In this document: positions 42,099 to 51,306 of the stretch, one piece after another
Layout of the letters: every line of letters starts with the position of its first letter
How positions within the stretch are numbered: position 1 is the first letter of the stretch
Source of the DNA: Novipirellula artificiosorum
GTDB taxonomy: Bacteria > Planctomycetota > Planctomycetia > Pirellulales > Pirellulaceae
Reading direction: 5' to 3'
DNA length: 64,000 nucleotides
Assembly (NCBI RefSeq): GCF_007860135.1
Contig: NZ_SJPV01000003.1
Location: 340,698-404,697 of the forward strand
Translations under genes and position numbers: made by a program
The notes under the pieces: model-generated
Seen by the model: only the letters and a program-made list of their open reading frames with translations
Told to the model about the DNA's origin: nothing
Database searches by the model: none

Positions 42099-43085
42099 AT
42101 GATTCGAGTATCTCTATTGGCCGCATTCGCCTTGTCTCTTTTCACTGCGAACGCGAACTCAGAACAGTTGGATCCCTACCATCAACTTCGGCTTTATGGA
42201 AACCGTGTCGTTGGCGGGTCATGGCACCTGCAAACTGAGAACGGTCCCGCTCAGGTTCACACCTACTGCTGGGCAGTTGGCCACAAATTTCTGTTGCGAC
42301 ATGAATGGACAGAAGGAGGACCCAATTCGTTGACGATTGTTGGTGTCGATCCTGTATCCCAGCGTCAAACAGGGTGGAGTTTTTCCGATCAGGGAGAGGT
42401 GTTCGTCGTCTCGTACGACGTTGACAGGGTTAATGAAACCGAAGACAGCTTGAAGAACTTTCGATCCAATGCAGGCGATGTTCTGGATTCGAACGGGGCA
42501 GCCAAAGTTGTTTGGCACAACGAAGACGAGTTGACCGTTGAACCTGCCGAAAATGACAAGTTACTGAATGGGAAACCCGCGGAGAAAGAAACCTGGAAAC
42601 GTTCGAAAGAGGAAGCAGACACTTCTTGGATTGAAGCTGATCCACCGGCAGAAATTCCCGGATCATGCTCCATTGCTGCACATCTTGTTGGAAAGCGATT
42701 TATCGAAGGAGTCTTACCTACCAAAAAGACTTTTCACGGAAACACAGTCGTTAAATGGATTCTCGCTGGGAAGTGTTTGATTCTGACAGGGGCCACGATC
42801 AACGAAGATCAGGCAGCATTTGGAACTGTGGTGATATTTGTGGCGAACCCAGAGGGCCAACAAGGAAGATGGTGGCAATTCCAATCAGATGGTAGTGTCA
42901 ACGAGATCTCGGTAACCCCTGACGGCACAACCGTCGATGGAACCAGCACCACCGGGAACGGAGACAAGATCAGTTTTCATGGTGTCTTTTCGCTGGACGG
43001 AGAGAAGGTGCGTTACAAATCTAAGCTGAGCGTCAATGGAGGCGATCCGCTTCCATACGGCTGGAGCTATCGCAAGATTGATTAG
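42099..43085 (+). CDS. Secreted hypothetical protein, 328 aa
   Basis: Start at 42099 (MIRVSLLAAFALSLFTANAN) gives a signal peptide with probable cleavage after 'ANANSEQ'. The mature part appears to be two related lipocalin-like or SnoaL-like halves ('YGNRVVGGSWHLQTENGPAQV... and 'FHGNTVVKWILAGKCLILTGA'), both with 'W.F..G' ends such as 'GRWWQFQSDGSVNEI'. This resembles domains of unknown function seen after planctomycete stress genes. Export is supported; function is not. Confidence 0.75.
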   Translation: MIRVSLLAAFALSLFTANANSEQLDPYHQLRLYGNRVVGGSWHLQTENGPAQVHTYCWAVGHKFLLRHEWTEGGPNSLTIVGVDPVSQRQTGWSFSDQGEVFVVSYDVDRVNETEDSLKNFRSNAGDVLDSNGAAKVVWHNEDELTVEPAENDKLLNGKPAEKETWKRSKEEADTSWIEADPPAEIPGSCSIAAHLVGKRFIEGVLPTKKTFHGNTVVKWILAGKCLILTGATINEDQAAFGTVVIFVANPEGQQGRWWQFQSDGSVNEISVTPDGTTVDGTSTTGNGDKISFHGVFSLDGEKVRYKSKLSVNGGDPLPYGWSYRKID

Positions 43086-43227
43086 TGCGTAGTCCTGGTG
43101 AACTGCGCTTTTCTGACACCTGGATGAACGAACTGGCGTGGTTCTTTGTTGGGCCTGCACTCGGTCTTAGGACCGGGCGGAGATTTGGGGTGTCGGAGCA
43201 TTCTGATTGATCAGATAGAATACTTCG

Positions 43228-43497
43228 TTACTGCCCCGAGATGGCTCGCTCGATCTCGGCTGGAGTCGGCTCGATTCCGCTTTGAGTCTTGGACATGAAC
43301 TTCAGCACTCGTGCATGCAACTGTTCACGATCGACATTGGCTAGCCGGTCGCCCATCATCGCGAGCGTCTCGCTCTGAGCGATCGTGGCTGCAAGCGTTG
43401 CGTTGATGTAGCTGTTTAACGAAACGCCCTGTTTGCTGGCCAACTCTTGGGCCTTTGCTTTCAGGTCATCTCGCATTCGCAAGGAAAGCGTTGCCAT
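43228..43497 (-). CDS. Ribbon-helix-helix-like antitoxin, copy 1
   Basis: About 89 aa from MATLSLRMRDDLKAKAQELA: beta strand ATLSLRM followed by two helices (SLNSYINATLAATIAQ), the RHH DNA-binding pattern of CopG/HicB-type antitoxins. The C-terminal ~45 residues would bind a toxin. It overlaps the stop of a PIN-toxin remnant (43500-43650) on the same strand. It is ~85% identical by eye to the copy at 46013-46282. Confidence 0.8.
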   Translation of the reverse strand: MATLSLRMRDDLKAKAQELASKQGVSLNSYINATLAATIAQSETLAMMGDRLANVDREQLHARVLKFMSKTQSGIEPTPAEIERAISGQ

Positions 43498-43499
43498 CA

Positions 43500-43650
43500 T
43501 CAATTCTCCAAGTCGTAAAGTGTTGTGAATTCAAGCGGCGTCATCACGTCCCATCCATGCTTGACGAGATCCCTATGTGCGAAATCGCGAACGTTATAGG
43601 TGACGATGATTGCGACTGCGGAAATGGCGGCCTCGATAAACTTGTCTTTT
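43500..43650 (-). pseudogene. PIN-domain toxin, C-terminal fragment
   Basis: The frame DKFIEAAISAVAIIVTYNVR followed by DFAHRDLVKHGWDVMTPLEF is the end of a PIN ribonuclease (the 'TYNVRDF' aspartate motif). The N-terminal half with the first catalytic acids is missing. Its stop overlaps the antitoxin start. Confidence 0.8.
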
Positions 43651-43879
43651 TCTCAACCACGGCCGCATTGCCGAGCGATCCATTAAGTGGCCAAGTCCGT
43701 CGGTTTGAAAAAGTCGCTCGGGTCGCCATGCCATTTGGTTTTCCTCACAATGATCGTGGTGCAGCAGGCTTTCTACCAAAACGACGAACCGCTAGGCCGG
43801 TCGAGCCTGGCGAACCATTGTTGTAGGATCGGGTTCGTATTGGCAACGGTTTGTATTGGCAACCAGCAGGAGCTGAATG

Positions 43880-45094
43880 ATGGACGATGATACCTATGAT
43901 GCTTCACAACCAGAGGTGACGCTTTATTCCGACGGTAAGGGGAGGTGGCTGAAGCGGGTGTGGGGCGTCCAATGCCAGGAGGAGATTCTCTGTAATGATC
44001 GCTGCCAAGGTGTCGTTGGCCACCAGGGTGATCATTGGTGCTTCCGGCCGGACGGGTCGTATCACTTTAGCCCCCACGACTGCGACCCTCGTCGCAAGCA
44101 GATCGGTTGTGGGACCATTCCGCCAGGGAATTCAGAGTATCGAACGCCGCTGGAGATGAGTCGCAATCATTTTCTGAATTTCCATGAGGACACGGAGATC
44201 ACCGACGCGGAAGAAATTGCACGGCTGGAACGTGGCGATTTCAAGCCTGAAGAAAGCTTCGACCGTCCTTGCACGGAAGAAGAAATGGAGCAGCTTCGTC
44301 AGCTCGGACGATTAGAATCCGATGAGCTAACGTTACGCCGCGAGCGATCCGCGGAACTCAGGTACAAGGTGAAAGACTTTTCAGCGAAGTCGAGCACGGA
44401 CGTTATTACCGCGCGTTTCGATGGCGACGTCGAGCGTTTCAGCAACTTGGAAACCGGCCAGTCCGCAACGATCGACGCTCCCCTTTCAATGCAATTGATC
44501 ACCGAGGCTGCGGTGCGGCTGACACCGAACATCGAGCGGGTGTTGGACATTGGTTGTGGAGCCGGCAACAACACGTTGAAGCTTCGGCAAGTCTACGGAA
44601 AACTGTTTGCCAGCGACTTGCTCGACCTAAGCGCCACGATGCTCGCGCGGGCCAAGCAGCGGGTGAACGAGGCCGGTATCGAGGCGGTCACGACTTGGCG
44701 TTCGGATCTCCGCGATGCCGAGCTACCAAAGGAAAGCTACGACGTCGTGCTCGCCGCCGCCGTGCTGCATCACTTGCGTGACGACGAGGATTGGCGAGCC
44801 GCCTTTGAAAAGATCATCTCGGTGTTGCGTCCCGGCGGATCGTTCTGGATCACCGATCTGGTCGTTCAAGAAACCGCGCCCGTCCACGAATTGATGTGGT
44901 CGCGCTACGGCGATTACCTCGAGGGACTCGGCGGCGTCGAGTACCGCCAAAAAGTCTTTGAATACATCGACCGCGAAGATTCGCCACGACCGGTGACGTA
45001 TCAGATCGACCTGCTTCGCCGCGTTGGATTCGCCCACGTCGAACTGCTGCACAAAAACAGTTGCTTCGCCGCCTTCGGTGGGTGGAAGGAATAG
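43880..45094 (+). CDS. Class I SAM-dependent methyltransferase with unusual N-terminal region
   Basis: About 404 aa. Residues ~210-405 form the methyltransferase: motif I 'VLDIGCGAGNNTLKL', motif II 'LFASDLLDLSATML', motif IV 'YDVVLAAAVLHHL' and 'LRPGGSFWITDLV'. The first ~110 residues have a Cys/His-rich patch (VQCQEEILCNDRCQGVVGHQ...HWCF) that could bind zinc, an uncommon addition. It probably methylates a small molecule or protein; the substrate is unknown. Confidence 0.85.
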   Translation: MDDDTYDASQPEVTLYSDGKGRWLKRVWGVQCQEEILCNDRCQGVVGHQGDHWCFRPDGSYHFSPHDCDPRRKQIGCGTIPPGNSEYRTPLEMSRNHFLNFHEDTEITDAEEIARLERGDFKPEESFDRPCTEEEMEQLRQLGRLESDELTLRRERSAELRYKVKDFSAKSSTDVITARFDGDVERFSNLETGQSATIDAPLSMQLITEAAVRLTPNIERVLDIGCGAGNNTLKLRQVYGKLFASDLLDLSATMLARAKQRVNEAGIEAVTTWRSDLRDAELPKESYDVVLAAAVLHHLRDDEDWRAAFEKIISVLRPGGSFWITDLVVQETAPVHELMWSRYGDYLEGLGGVEYRQKVFEYIDREDSPRPVTYQIDLLRRVGFAHVELLHKNSCFAAFGGWKE

Positions 45095-45098
45095 GGCC

Positions 45099-45509
45099 GT
45101 GGGAAGGAAAAAGAAGCCATTGCGGCCAAAAGTAAAACGGATGCAGCGACCTGCTCGTCTTGCTTCGGCGAAGACTTGGATGGCAAGCTATTCTGGCAAA
45201 AATATTCTTCGAGGTTACTGCGTGCATTTCGCTGTTGATTGGCGGTGTGCCGCGGCCGAATTAAAAATGCTGGGCATTAAGCTTGATCCAGCCTATCTAT
45301 CTCAGCGTGAGCGAACGGAGGCCGAGCAATCGCGAAGGCGAAATGAACGAAAGCAGAAGCAGGAAGCCGATGCCGATCAGCAATGGCACCCGTACACCGA
45401 TCCGCTCCTCGCCTACATCGCTGGCGACTATGAAGCTCTTCATGAGCTCGAGCTACGGCAAGCTTCCATCGATGGAGAAGAACGCGGCTGCGAAGAACAT
45501 TATCCATAG
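45099..45509 (+). CDS. Basic hypothetical protein, 136 aa
   Basis: The best start is GTG 45099 (VGRKKKPLRPKVKRMQRPA), five bases after the methyltransferase stop, with GGAAGG upstream. The N-terminus is basic, the middle ('YCVHFAVDWRCAAAELKMLGIKLDP') may be a small helical domain, and a Lys/Arg/Glu-rich coiled region follows. No family recognised; probably translated with the methyltransferase. Confidence 0.6.
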   Translation: MGRKKKPLRPKVKRMQRPARLASAKTWMASYSGKNILRGYCVHFAVDWRCAAAELKMLGIKLDPAYLSQRERTEAEQSRRRNERKQKQEADADQQWHPYTDPLLAYIAGDYEALHELELRQASIDGEERGCEEHYP

Positions 45510-45546
45510 AAAGGTTTGTCGCCGTTGGCAGTCGGTACGATGTCAA

Positions 45547-46008
45547 TTACCAGAGATAATCTCGAAGGTAATCGATCGCATGGGCCTCGGCTTCATCGTG
45601 ATTCATGACTTCGCCTTGATGGTTTGTTCGGAGTCGCTCAATGAAAATCCCGGTGGTTCTGGCTACGATGTTGGGATCTTTCAGAAAAGCTGAACTGCGT
45701 CCGTCGCGACTGTCATCTGGACCAAAATCTCCCGAAATCAGCGAGGCCAGAAAGAAGTTCACTGCTTGAGAGACACTCCGATCTACCGCGAGTGTGTCTG
45801 GAAAACGCTCAGCATTCCATCGTTGGGTCAAGCGTTCGCTTTCAGCCAAGGCTGATGAGTCATGGCGAGCAACCGAGAGCGTAAGATCCAGTTCTCGCGC
45901 GGAACCGTTGCCTCCTAAGCTCTCCAGGTAGAGCTTTTGGTCTTGGCGTGTCTCCGTCTGAGATTTGTGAAGCAAGATTGCAAGCTGCTCGGAAGTGATG
46001 GATTGCAT
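45547..46008 (-). CDS. Hypothetical protein downstream of antitoxin copy 2, about 153 aa
   Basis: Start at 46008 (MQSITSEQLAILLHKSQTET), directly behind the antitoxin stop at 46013; an ATG at 46026 would overlap it. Mostly helical, soluble, with acidic C-terminus (NHDEAEAHAIDYLRDYLW). No family recognised. It is absent from antitoxin locus 1, so it may be a passenger or an additional partner of the antitoxin operon. Confidence 0.6.
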   Translation of the reverse strand: MQSITSEQLAILLHKSQTETRQDQKLYLESLGGNGSARELDLTLSVARHDSSALAESERLTQRWNAERFPDTLAVDRSVSQAVNFFLASLISGDFGPDDSRDGRSSAFLKDPNIVARTTGIFIERLRTNHQGEVMNHDEAEAHAIDYLRDYLW

Positions 46009-46012
46009 TGCG

Positions 46013-46282
46013 TTATCGTTTTCCAATCGCTCGCTCGATCTCCTCCGGACTTGGTTCCGGTCCGGTTTGAGTTTTGGACATGAAATTCATAACCCGCGCG
46101 TGAAGTTTTTCGCGATCGACGTTGCTCAATCGGTCTCCCATCATCGCAAGAGTTTCGGCCTGTGCGACAGTCGCCGCGAGCGTTGCGTTAATATAGCTAT
46201 TGAGCGATACGCCCTGTTGGCTGGCAAGTTGCTGAGCCTTTGCCTTCAGGTCATCACGCATGCGCAACGAGAGTGTTGCCAT
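46013..46282 (-). CDS. Ribbon-helix-helix-like antitoxin, copy 2
   Basis: A 89-aa paralogue of the 43228 gene (MATLSLRMRDDLKAKAQQLA... SLNSYINATLAATVAQ). The conserved segment 'LAMMGDRLSNVDREKLHARV' is shared. Its toxin gene upstream is reduced to a short tail. It is followed on the same strand by a hypothetical gene. Confidence 0.8.
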   Translation of the reverse strand: MATLSLRMRDDLKAKAQQLASQQGVSLNSYINATLAATVAQAETLAMMGDRLSNVDREKLHARVMNFMSKTQTGPEPSPEEIERAIGKR

Positions 46283-46284
46283 GA

Positions 46285-46340
46285 TTAATTCTCCAATTCG
46301 AATAGCGTAGCGAATTCAATGGGCGTCGCCACTTCCCTAC
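46285..46340 (-). pseudogene. PIN-domain toxin, last residues only
   Basis: REVATPIEFATLFELEN followed by a stop at 46285 corresponds to the end of the fragment at 43500 (DVMTPLEFTTLYDLEN). Nothing further upstream is recognisable as toxin. Confidence 0.7.
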
Positions 46341-46906
46341 CTACACACCAGTCGCAACCGAATTGACCGGCGTTCATTCAGTCGGGTTCGCACGATCGGC
46401 GTTGGTGGGCCGAGTATCTCTACTTCATAACCCGAACACAGCTCACTTTCCCAGGTCCAACGCCCCGGCGAAGGCTGGCTTATTTGATTTCAGAGCACCC
46501 TCTCGAAACTGGCCCTGCCGTAACATGTTTCCTGGCAATCACTTACAGCAATACCGCGAACATCGACCGGATCTCCAGAGCGGTTGGATCCAAGTCCGGG
46601 TTGCTCATTCCGCCAATCTCACGAACTTTGGCGTCAAGCAAAAGCCGTTCCAGACGCATTTGGAACGGTAAAAAACGGCGTTTTTGCATAGTCGCTACTT
46701 AACCCGGGTAATGGCTTAGAGACTGTTTTTTCGGACTAGTTGCCCCCTTCTCAAACCGGCGGCTGGGCTGGGTTATTTGATTTGCTTCACAAAGCCCGTC
46801 TTCTATCGTGTCAAACGAAAGTCGCAGAGACGGCGTGACCACTTAAGCCGAGGGTCGCAGAGACATTGATTGATCGAGTGTGGATGCTTCGAGTTGAAAG
46901 TTGGTG
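46341..46906. other. Gene-free stretch upstream of the decayed toxin
   Basis: About 560 bases without a credible gene. Two similar short segments (GGCTTATTTGATTT near 46474 and GGGTTATTTGATTT near 46771) may be remains of one repeat. Confidence 0.45.
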
Positions 46907-47794
46907 TCACCACGATGGGAGCCCAACACGCATCGCTTCGTTGGTCTCATCGAGATCGAACGCCTCGGCGTCGAATTCGCCAGCCCATTCCATGAAGTCG
47001 TCGTGCTCCTCGTGTTCGGGATTACCAATCGCGTCGAGGAAGTGTTCGTAACCGTAGATCCCACCAACATCCTCGGGTGGACAATTTCGTTTTCCGGAAA
47101 GGCAGCGTGGATAGGGTATTGCCGGTTGGCGAGTTGTCGTTTTCTCGAGCAATACACTGTGCTCCCATCCGTCGCCGAAATCGTACAAATAGATGAGTCT
47201 CAGCTTCGGCCCGTGTTTCTTGATTAGGTCACTGATCTTCATCTTTCCGTACGACTTCTCGGATGGGTCGGGAAACACATCGTCCAGCATTCTCGGATCG
47301 GTGTAGCGGACTCGGCCAACCTCGAATGCGTGTAGATGAGAATTGGTCCAGCCCATCGCAGTTTGGATGGCTTCATGAAACTTGGCGAGTGTGACGTCTA
47401 GGGTTTCAATGCGTCTCCAGATTGGCGGCTTGATACCGCGGAGAGATATCTTGAACTGATAGACCGTTTGACCTGATCTCGATTGCTGGACAAGCTCCGT
47501 TTTTTTCATGGGAGTATTCGTTGAAACCCAACCAGTGACGGTGCGCGTTATTCGCTTTCCCGTCCACTTGGGAATCTCACTCCGATCGATCAGGATCTCG
47601 ATCGAACGCGCAACACCAGCTTGCCGCTGGATTAGGCCTTTCTTCTCCAGCATTTTCATCATTTGGTTGACTGATGGTGGTGAGACTTTCAACGCGCCCG
47701 CGATTTCTGATTCGGCGGGCGGCAGATCGAATCCCTCGGTGTAGGCCAGTATGAACGATAGGTAGCGACCTTGAGTGGGAGTGAAACTGGGCAT
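46907..47794 (-). CDS. pRiA4b ORF-3-like protein with N-terminal winged helix
   Basis: Start at 47794 (MPSFTPTQGRYLSFILAYTE). Residues 1-70 look like a LexA-like winged helix ('ESEIAGALKVSPPSVNQMMKMLEKKGLI'). Residues ~110-295 are the plasmid pRiA4b ORF-3-like domain ('VYQFKISLRGIKPPIWRRIE', 'HLHAFEVG', 'YDFGDGWEHSVLLE', 'CLSGKRNCPPEDVGGIYGYE'). This domain is found on mobile elements; function is unknown. The combination suggests a transcription regulator with a ligand or partner domain. Confidence 0.85.
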   Translation of the reverse strand: MPSFTPTQGRYLSFILAYTEGFDLPPAESEIAGALKVSPPSVNQMMKMLEKKGLIQRQAGVARSIEILIDRSEIPKWTGKRITRTVTGWVSTNTPMKKTELVQQSRSGQTVYQFKISLRGIKPPIWRRIETLDVTLAKFHEAIQTAMGWTNSHLHAFEVGRVRYTDPRMLDDVFPDPSEKSYGKMKISDLIKKHGPKLRLIYLYDFGDGWEHSVLLEKTTTRQPAIPYPRCLSGKRNCPPEDVGGIYGYEHFLDAIGNPEHEEHDDFMEWAGEFDAEAFDLDETNEAMRVGLPSW

Positions 47795-47825
47795 CGTTAT
47801 TCTTTGGCTCCTTAGGGTTGTGGTG

Positions 47826-48458
47826 TCACTCGCTAAACCTCTGGTGCAGGTCAATCAGCGGTCCATAGTTTAGCGAGTCAGCTGCTTTGATGGCTGCAAT
47901 GTATTCATCGCGAATCGGACTCTCTGTGTTTCGCAAATCATTGGCGGGCCAGAGTGTTGCTGGCTGGTCATGTTGCATAAGCCACACATTCGCCATTAGT
48001 CGAGCCCATCGACCATTCCCATCTTCAAAGGGATGAACCCAAACCGCGCGGTGATGAAACTCAGCAGCGGTTGCGATCACAAGTGCGCCCGTTTCGTTAT
48101 GTCGCTTGTCGGCCTCCATCGCAATCACCCCGAGTTCCGCAGCGATGATGTTGGGGTTCACTCCGATGTTCTTTTCAGTCGATCGGATCTCTCCTGCCCA
48201 GCTCCAGATCGAACCAAGCATTTCACGGTGGAGTCCGAGAAGCCAATCGAAATTGAACGGAGCGATCTTCCGGGATGGTTTCGAGAGCAGGTATTTCTCT
48301 GTCACGTGAAGGATCGAAGCAAACTCGACCTCGTTGAGCTCGCGCCGGGTCTTGATCGTCTTGAGCTTGAGGCCCGATCCATCAAACGGCGTATCGTCAT
48401 CTTTCCCGCTAGAACCAAGCCCCGTGCCCGTGCCACGACCCATGTTCATGAGGCCCAC
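47826..48458 (-). CDS. Fic/DOC family protein (mobile mystery protein B)
   Basis: 210 aa with the complete Fic active site 'HHRAVWVHPFEDGNGRWARL' (HPFxxGNGR). 'LTEKYLLSKPSRKIAPFNFDWLLGLHREML' and 'WAGEIRSTEKNIGV' match the mobile mystery protein B family. Fic proteins transfer AMP or similar groups to target proteins. The start overlaps the preceding HTH gene by 13 bases. No inhibitory helix motif was identified with confidence. Confidence 0.9.
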   Translation of the reverse strand: MGLMNMGRGTGTGLGSSGKDDDTPFDGSGLKLKTIKTRRELNEVEFASILHVTEKYLLSKPSRKIAPFNFDWLLGLHREMLGSIWSWAGEIRSTEKNIGVNPNIIAAELGVIAMEADKRHNETGALVIATAAEFHHRAVWVHPFEDGNGRWARLMANVWLMQHDQPATLWPANDLRNTESPIRDEYIAAIKAADSLNYGPLIDLHQRFSE

Positions 48459-48823
48459 AGTTTTCGACTGGACGATGCAATACGAGTTTTCGCTTCTTCG
48501 AGATGCGATTGAGTGGACGCCCGAGAGACAGCTTGAGACTCGAGAGCCACATTGCCCTGCGTAAGTGCAATCAAACGTTTGGCTTTTGCAGTGGCAATCT
48601 GATCTCGGAATTGCTCGGCGGGAATCTCTGTTAGATCGAGTGAGATACCCAAGGCGAGCAGAATGGCCTGCAAATTTGCGAACGAGAATTCGTGGTCCTC
48701 ACCGCCGAGAATCCGAATGACCGTGGCCCGCGAAACGCCGCTGCGGCGCGCAAGATCCGAAACAGAGATATCGAGCTCTCGTTTTCGTTCTTGGATGCGG
48801 GCAACTATTTCGGGAAGGGGCAT
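48446..48823 (-). CDS. XRE-type HTH protein (mobile mystery protein A-like)
   Basis: 125 aa. Helix-turn-helix near residues 15-40 ('ISVSDLARRSGVSRATVIRIL'), then 'FSFANLQAILLALGISLDL', and a tail 'TAKAKRLIALTQGNVALESQ' that is also found as an isolated fragment at 59262. It pairs with the overlapping Fic gene as the mobile mystery A/B module, probably antitoxin or autoregulator. Confidence 0.82.
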   Translation of the reverse strand: MPLPEIVARIQERKRELDISVSDLARRSGVSRATVIRILGGEDHEFSFANLQAILLALGISLDLTEIPAEQFRDQIATAKAKRLIALTQGNVALESQAVSRASTQSHLEEAKTRIASSSRKLWAS

Positions 48824-49144
48824 GGCGACACGTCCGGGTTATATGGAGGGGCTGATTTGCAAATCGGGCAGAAAACCGCAGCTCATCGGCCACGCTTGAA
48901 TTGTTGCATACGTGCTACAAAAGTCAACTGACTATTTGCTTGGCAGCGACGATAGACCCTGCAAAAGACGACAAAAACGCGATACTACTCAAGAGGGAAC
49001 AAAAACGTCCCGATACTGGCCCCGCCTATACTCGCACAATCGCGCACCCCTCAGTAGAGTGGGAAAGAGTTGGTTTGAGGGAGGTGTGGTTTGCTCAACT
49101 TGAATGAGACCCTTCGGTTTACTCCGACCGTCGGGTTATCGAAC

Positions 49145-49183
49145 AAGCCGACGTCGGTCCCATGGACTGACGCCGGCTTTTTT
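49145..49183 (+). terminator. Terminator-like hairpin in a gene-free region
   Basis: AAGCCGaCGTCgGTC and GACtGACGcCGGCTT pair with two bulges, followed by TTTT. The surrounding 48.9-49.5 kb shows no other gene. Confidence 0.6.
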
Positions 49184-49514
49184 CGTGTTTTACCGCTTGT
49201 CTGGTAAGGACTTACGTCAACGACCGATCTGCAGAGATCTCTCCGAGTGTCTCTGGAAAAGTACTATCCGGCCGCCGGCGAAACGGTCTCTGGGCCGATC
49301 TCGGCCAAAGGTCTCTCTTGTCTCTGTACTATTTGACCTCAAGGTTATGAAGTCCCAGAGTGCTATCGGAAAAAAGTGGTCAACGTTTTCCGCGTACTCC
49401 TAGACGGAGAACTGCGACAAGAACCATTTTCCTGGCTTCCCCAAACCTCCACTCGTTTTCGTGACTGGTGATTTGCGGCGGGCGGCGTCATCAATTTTCC
49501 GAGGTAACTCACTC

Positions 49515-49640
49515 TTGGGCAAAATCGAAATAGTGAAGGGCGACCTCCTCGATCAAGACGTCGACGTAATCGTCAACGCTTGGAATCGAAACATCATTCC
49601 GTGGTGGCTGCTGCTGCCTCATGGCGTCTCGGGAGCGATT
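49515..49640 (+). pseudogene. Macro-domain protein, N-terminal fragment
   Basis: Starting at a TTG, LGKIEIVKGDLLDQDVDVIV followed by NAWNRNIIPWWLLLPHGVSGAI is the opening of an ADP-ribose-binding macro domain (the 'VDVIVNAWN' motif). Homology ends where HEAR sequence begins, so the gene is truncated. Confidence 0.75.
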
Positions 49641-50105
49641 TCCATGCGGCGCGAACGCACTTTGGAACGTGGAACGAAGCCGTCATCGCCGCGGACCTGG
49701 AACCGGAGAGTCGCTTCTATACCAAAAAAGAGATTCTCCACATGATCCGGCAAAGACACGATGCGGGCAAATCTCTCAGCAGCGATCACCCCGACGTTCG
49801 CGACCTGCCGATGTTGATGGTCACCCGATCCCGCGATCGCCCGCTCTACGAAGCCGCGCTCCGTCACTACGGCAGCTGGCGAGCCGCCCTGACCGCCGCC
49901 GGCATCAACCTTGCCAACGTCTCCCGCCGTCGGCCGGACAATTTCGACCGCGAGACGATGATCCTGTGGCTCCGCAACCGCCAAGCCGCCGGTGAGGTCA
50001 TTGATCTACACCGAAGTGTGTCTCGAAAATCGAGACAAAGCGATGGCGATCCGCCGAACATTTGGGAGTTGGAAAACCGCCCTCGCCATGGCCGAAATCA
50101 AGTGA
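49640..50105 (+). pseudogene. HEAR repeat fragment fused behind the macro remnant, frameshifted
   Basis: 'THFGTWNEAVIAADL', 'YTKKEILHMIRQRHDAGKSL', 'HYGSWRAALTAAG' and 'NFDRETMILWLRNRQAAG' are HEAR units. Near 50000 the frame shifts; the correct continuation would read YTEVCLENRDKAMAIRRTFG. Neither a start nor an intact end is present. Confidence 0.75.
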
Positions 50106-50167
50106 TCACAATTGATTAGCGGAATCGAATCGAAACGATTTTGTGAATCGAAAACAAAACCGCGCAA

Positions 50168-50875
50168 TCAGTTTCCAATCTTTGCGGATCGCAGTGCGGC
50201 TTCGATTTCCTTGTCATACATGTGCGTCATGATCGCGATTCCACCGTCTTGGGCCTCTTGTTCAGTGGATTCCTCCCCCGGACCTTTGACGCCCAATTGT
50301 CGTGCAATCTCGACTGGCCCAGCCGATTGTGTCGGCTTGCCTCCGTTGTAGGTCACAGCTCCTTCTGCGTTTACGACAACAATTTGATTGACCGCAGAAA
50401 TGCCGTAGCGTCGAAAGGTGACGCTATCCGCGATCGCGACACCTTCATCGATCCCGGTCAGGTGCTCCCAGTTGTGCTTCTTCATAAACGCTCGCACATC
50501 GTCCATCCCAGTACCCGCCGTGTGAATTCCAATAAAGACGACTTCCTCCCTGGAATACTTCTCCTCAAGCCGCTTCCAAACCGGAATCGTCGCGATGCAG
50601 GGACCGCACCACGTGCCCCAGAAATGGAGCACGACTGTTTTTCCCTTGAGATCGTTGAGCGAATGTCGGTCGCCATCGGACCATTGACTGATTTCGATGG
50701 GCTTAGCCATATCGCCGTTTTCAATTCGCACCGGAAAGACCTTGGTTCCACCTTTGTCCGCTGTGTTGTCGGTCGGTGGGCTGATCGATGGTACTTGTCC
50801 AATCGCGATCGACGAATGAATCATGAGGTATGGAACGACAATCGACGCAAGTACTGTCTTTGATAATCGATTCAT
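50168..50875 (-). CDS. TlpA-like thioredoxin-fold protein, exported
   Basis: 235 aa with N-terminal signal (VLASIVVPYLMIHSSIAIGQ). The thioredoxin fold has the redox motif in 'GTWCGPCIATIP' near residue 88, 'LKGKTVVLHFWG' before it and 'GISAVNQIVVVNAEGAVTYNGG' after it. TlpA-like proteins reduce or isomerise disulfides in the periplasm. The start overlaps the stop of the membrane gene at 50872, so it is the last gene of the PadR operon. Confidence 0.88.
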   Translation of the reverse strand: MNRLSKTVLASIVVPYLMIHSSIAIGQVPSISPPTDNTADKGGTKVFPVRIENGDMAKPIEISQWSDGDRHSLNDLKGKTVVLHFWGTWCGPCIATIPVWKRLEEKYSREEVVFIGIHTAGTGMDDVRAFMKKHNWEHLTGIDEGVAIADSVTFRRYGISAVNQIVVVNAEGAVTYNGGKPTQSAGPVEIARQLGVKGPGEESTEQEAQDGGIAIMTHMYDKEIEAALRSAKIGN

Positions 50876-51306
50876 AACTCTACCTCTACAGTTGTGGCGG
50901 ATCGGTCATCTCGGAAGACGGACGCTAGTATCCAAAAAACAATTACCAAGACCGCCGCAACCAACAGGGTGCTTACCAGGTCCGCTGGCGTTAGTACCAC
51001 GCCCACGACAATGGATCCAATGACGACGCTTCTCCAATATCGCCGCAATTGGCCGGCTCGCACCACTTCGCAAATACAACGCAAGTGTTGCGACGGCACG
51101 CAAACAAGAAGTTCGTGGCCGATCATTCTGCATGACGACGCAATCCCATGCCAAGCACCTACCGCGAAGTCATCTTGTACCAGTTCAGCAAAGGTCTCCG
51201 ACATTTGAGTTGCAAACTGCCGACGAAACGAAGCAGGGTAGAGCCAGAGAACATACTGATAACAGAGTTTTGCGGTTCTCTGATGCAGTTGCGGTACCTC
51301 TTTCAT
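50872..51306 (-). CDS. Membrane protein of a PadR-linked operon
   Basis: 144 aa. The first ~80 residues are basic ('YVLWLYPASFRRQFATQMSETFAELVQDD'), resembling the N-terminus of MacB/ADOP-type permeases that commonly follow PadR genes. The C-terminal part has two hydrophobic helices ('SVVIGSIVVGVVLTPADLVSTLLVAAVLVIVFWILAS'). It begins at the base following the PadR stop codon. Confidence 0.75.
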   Translation of the reverse strand: MKEVPQLHQRTAKLCYQYVLWLYPASFRRQFATQMSETFAELVQDDFAVGAWHGIASSCRMIGHELLVCVPSQHLRCICEVVRAGQLRRYWRSVVIGSIVVGVVLTPADLVSTLLVAAVLVIVFWILASVFRDDRSATTVEVEL

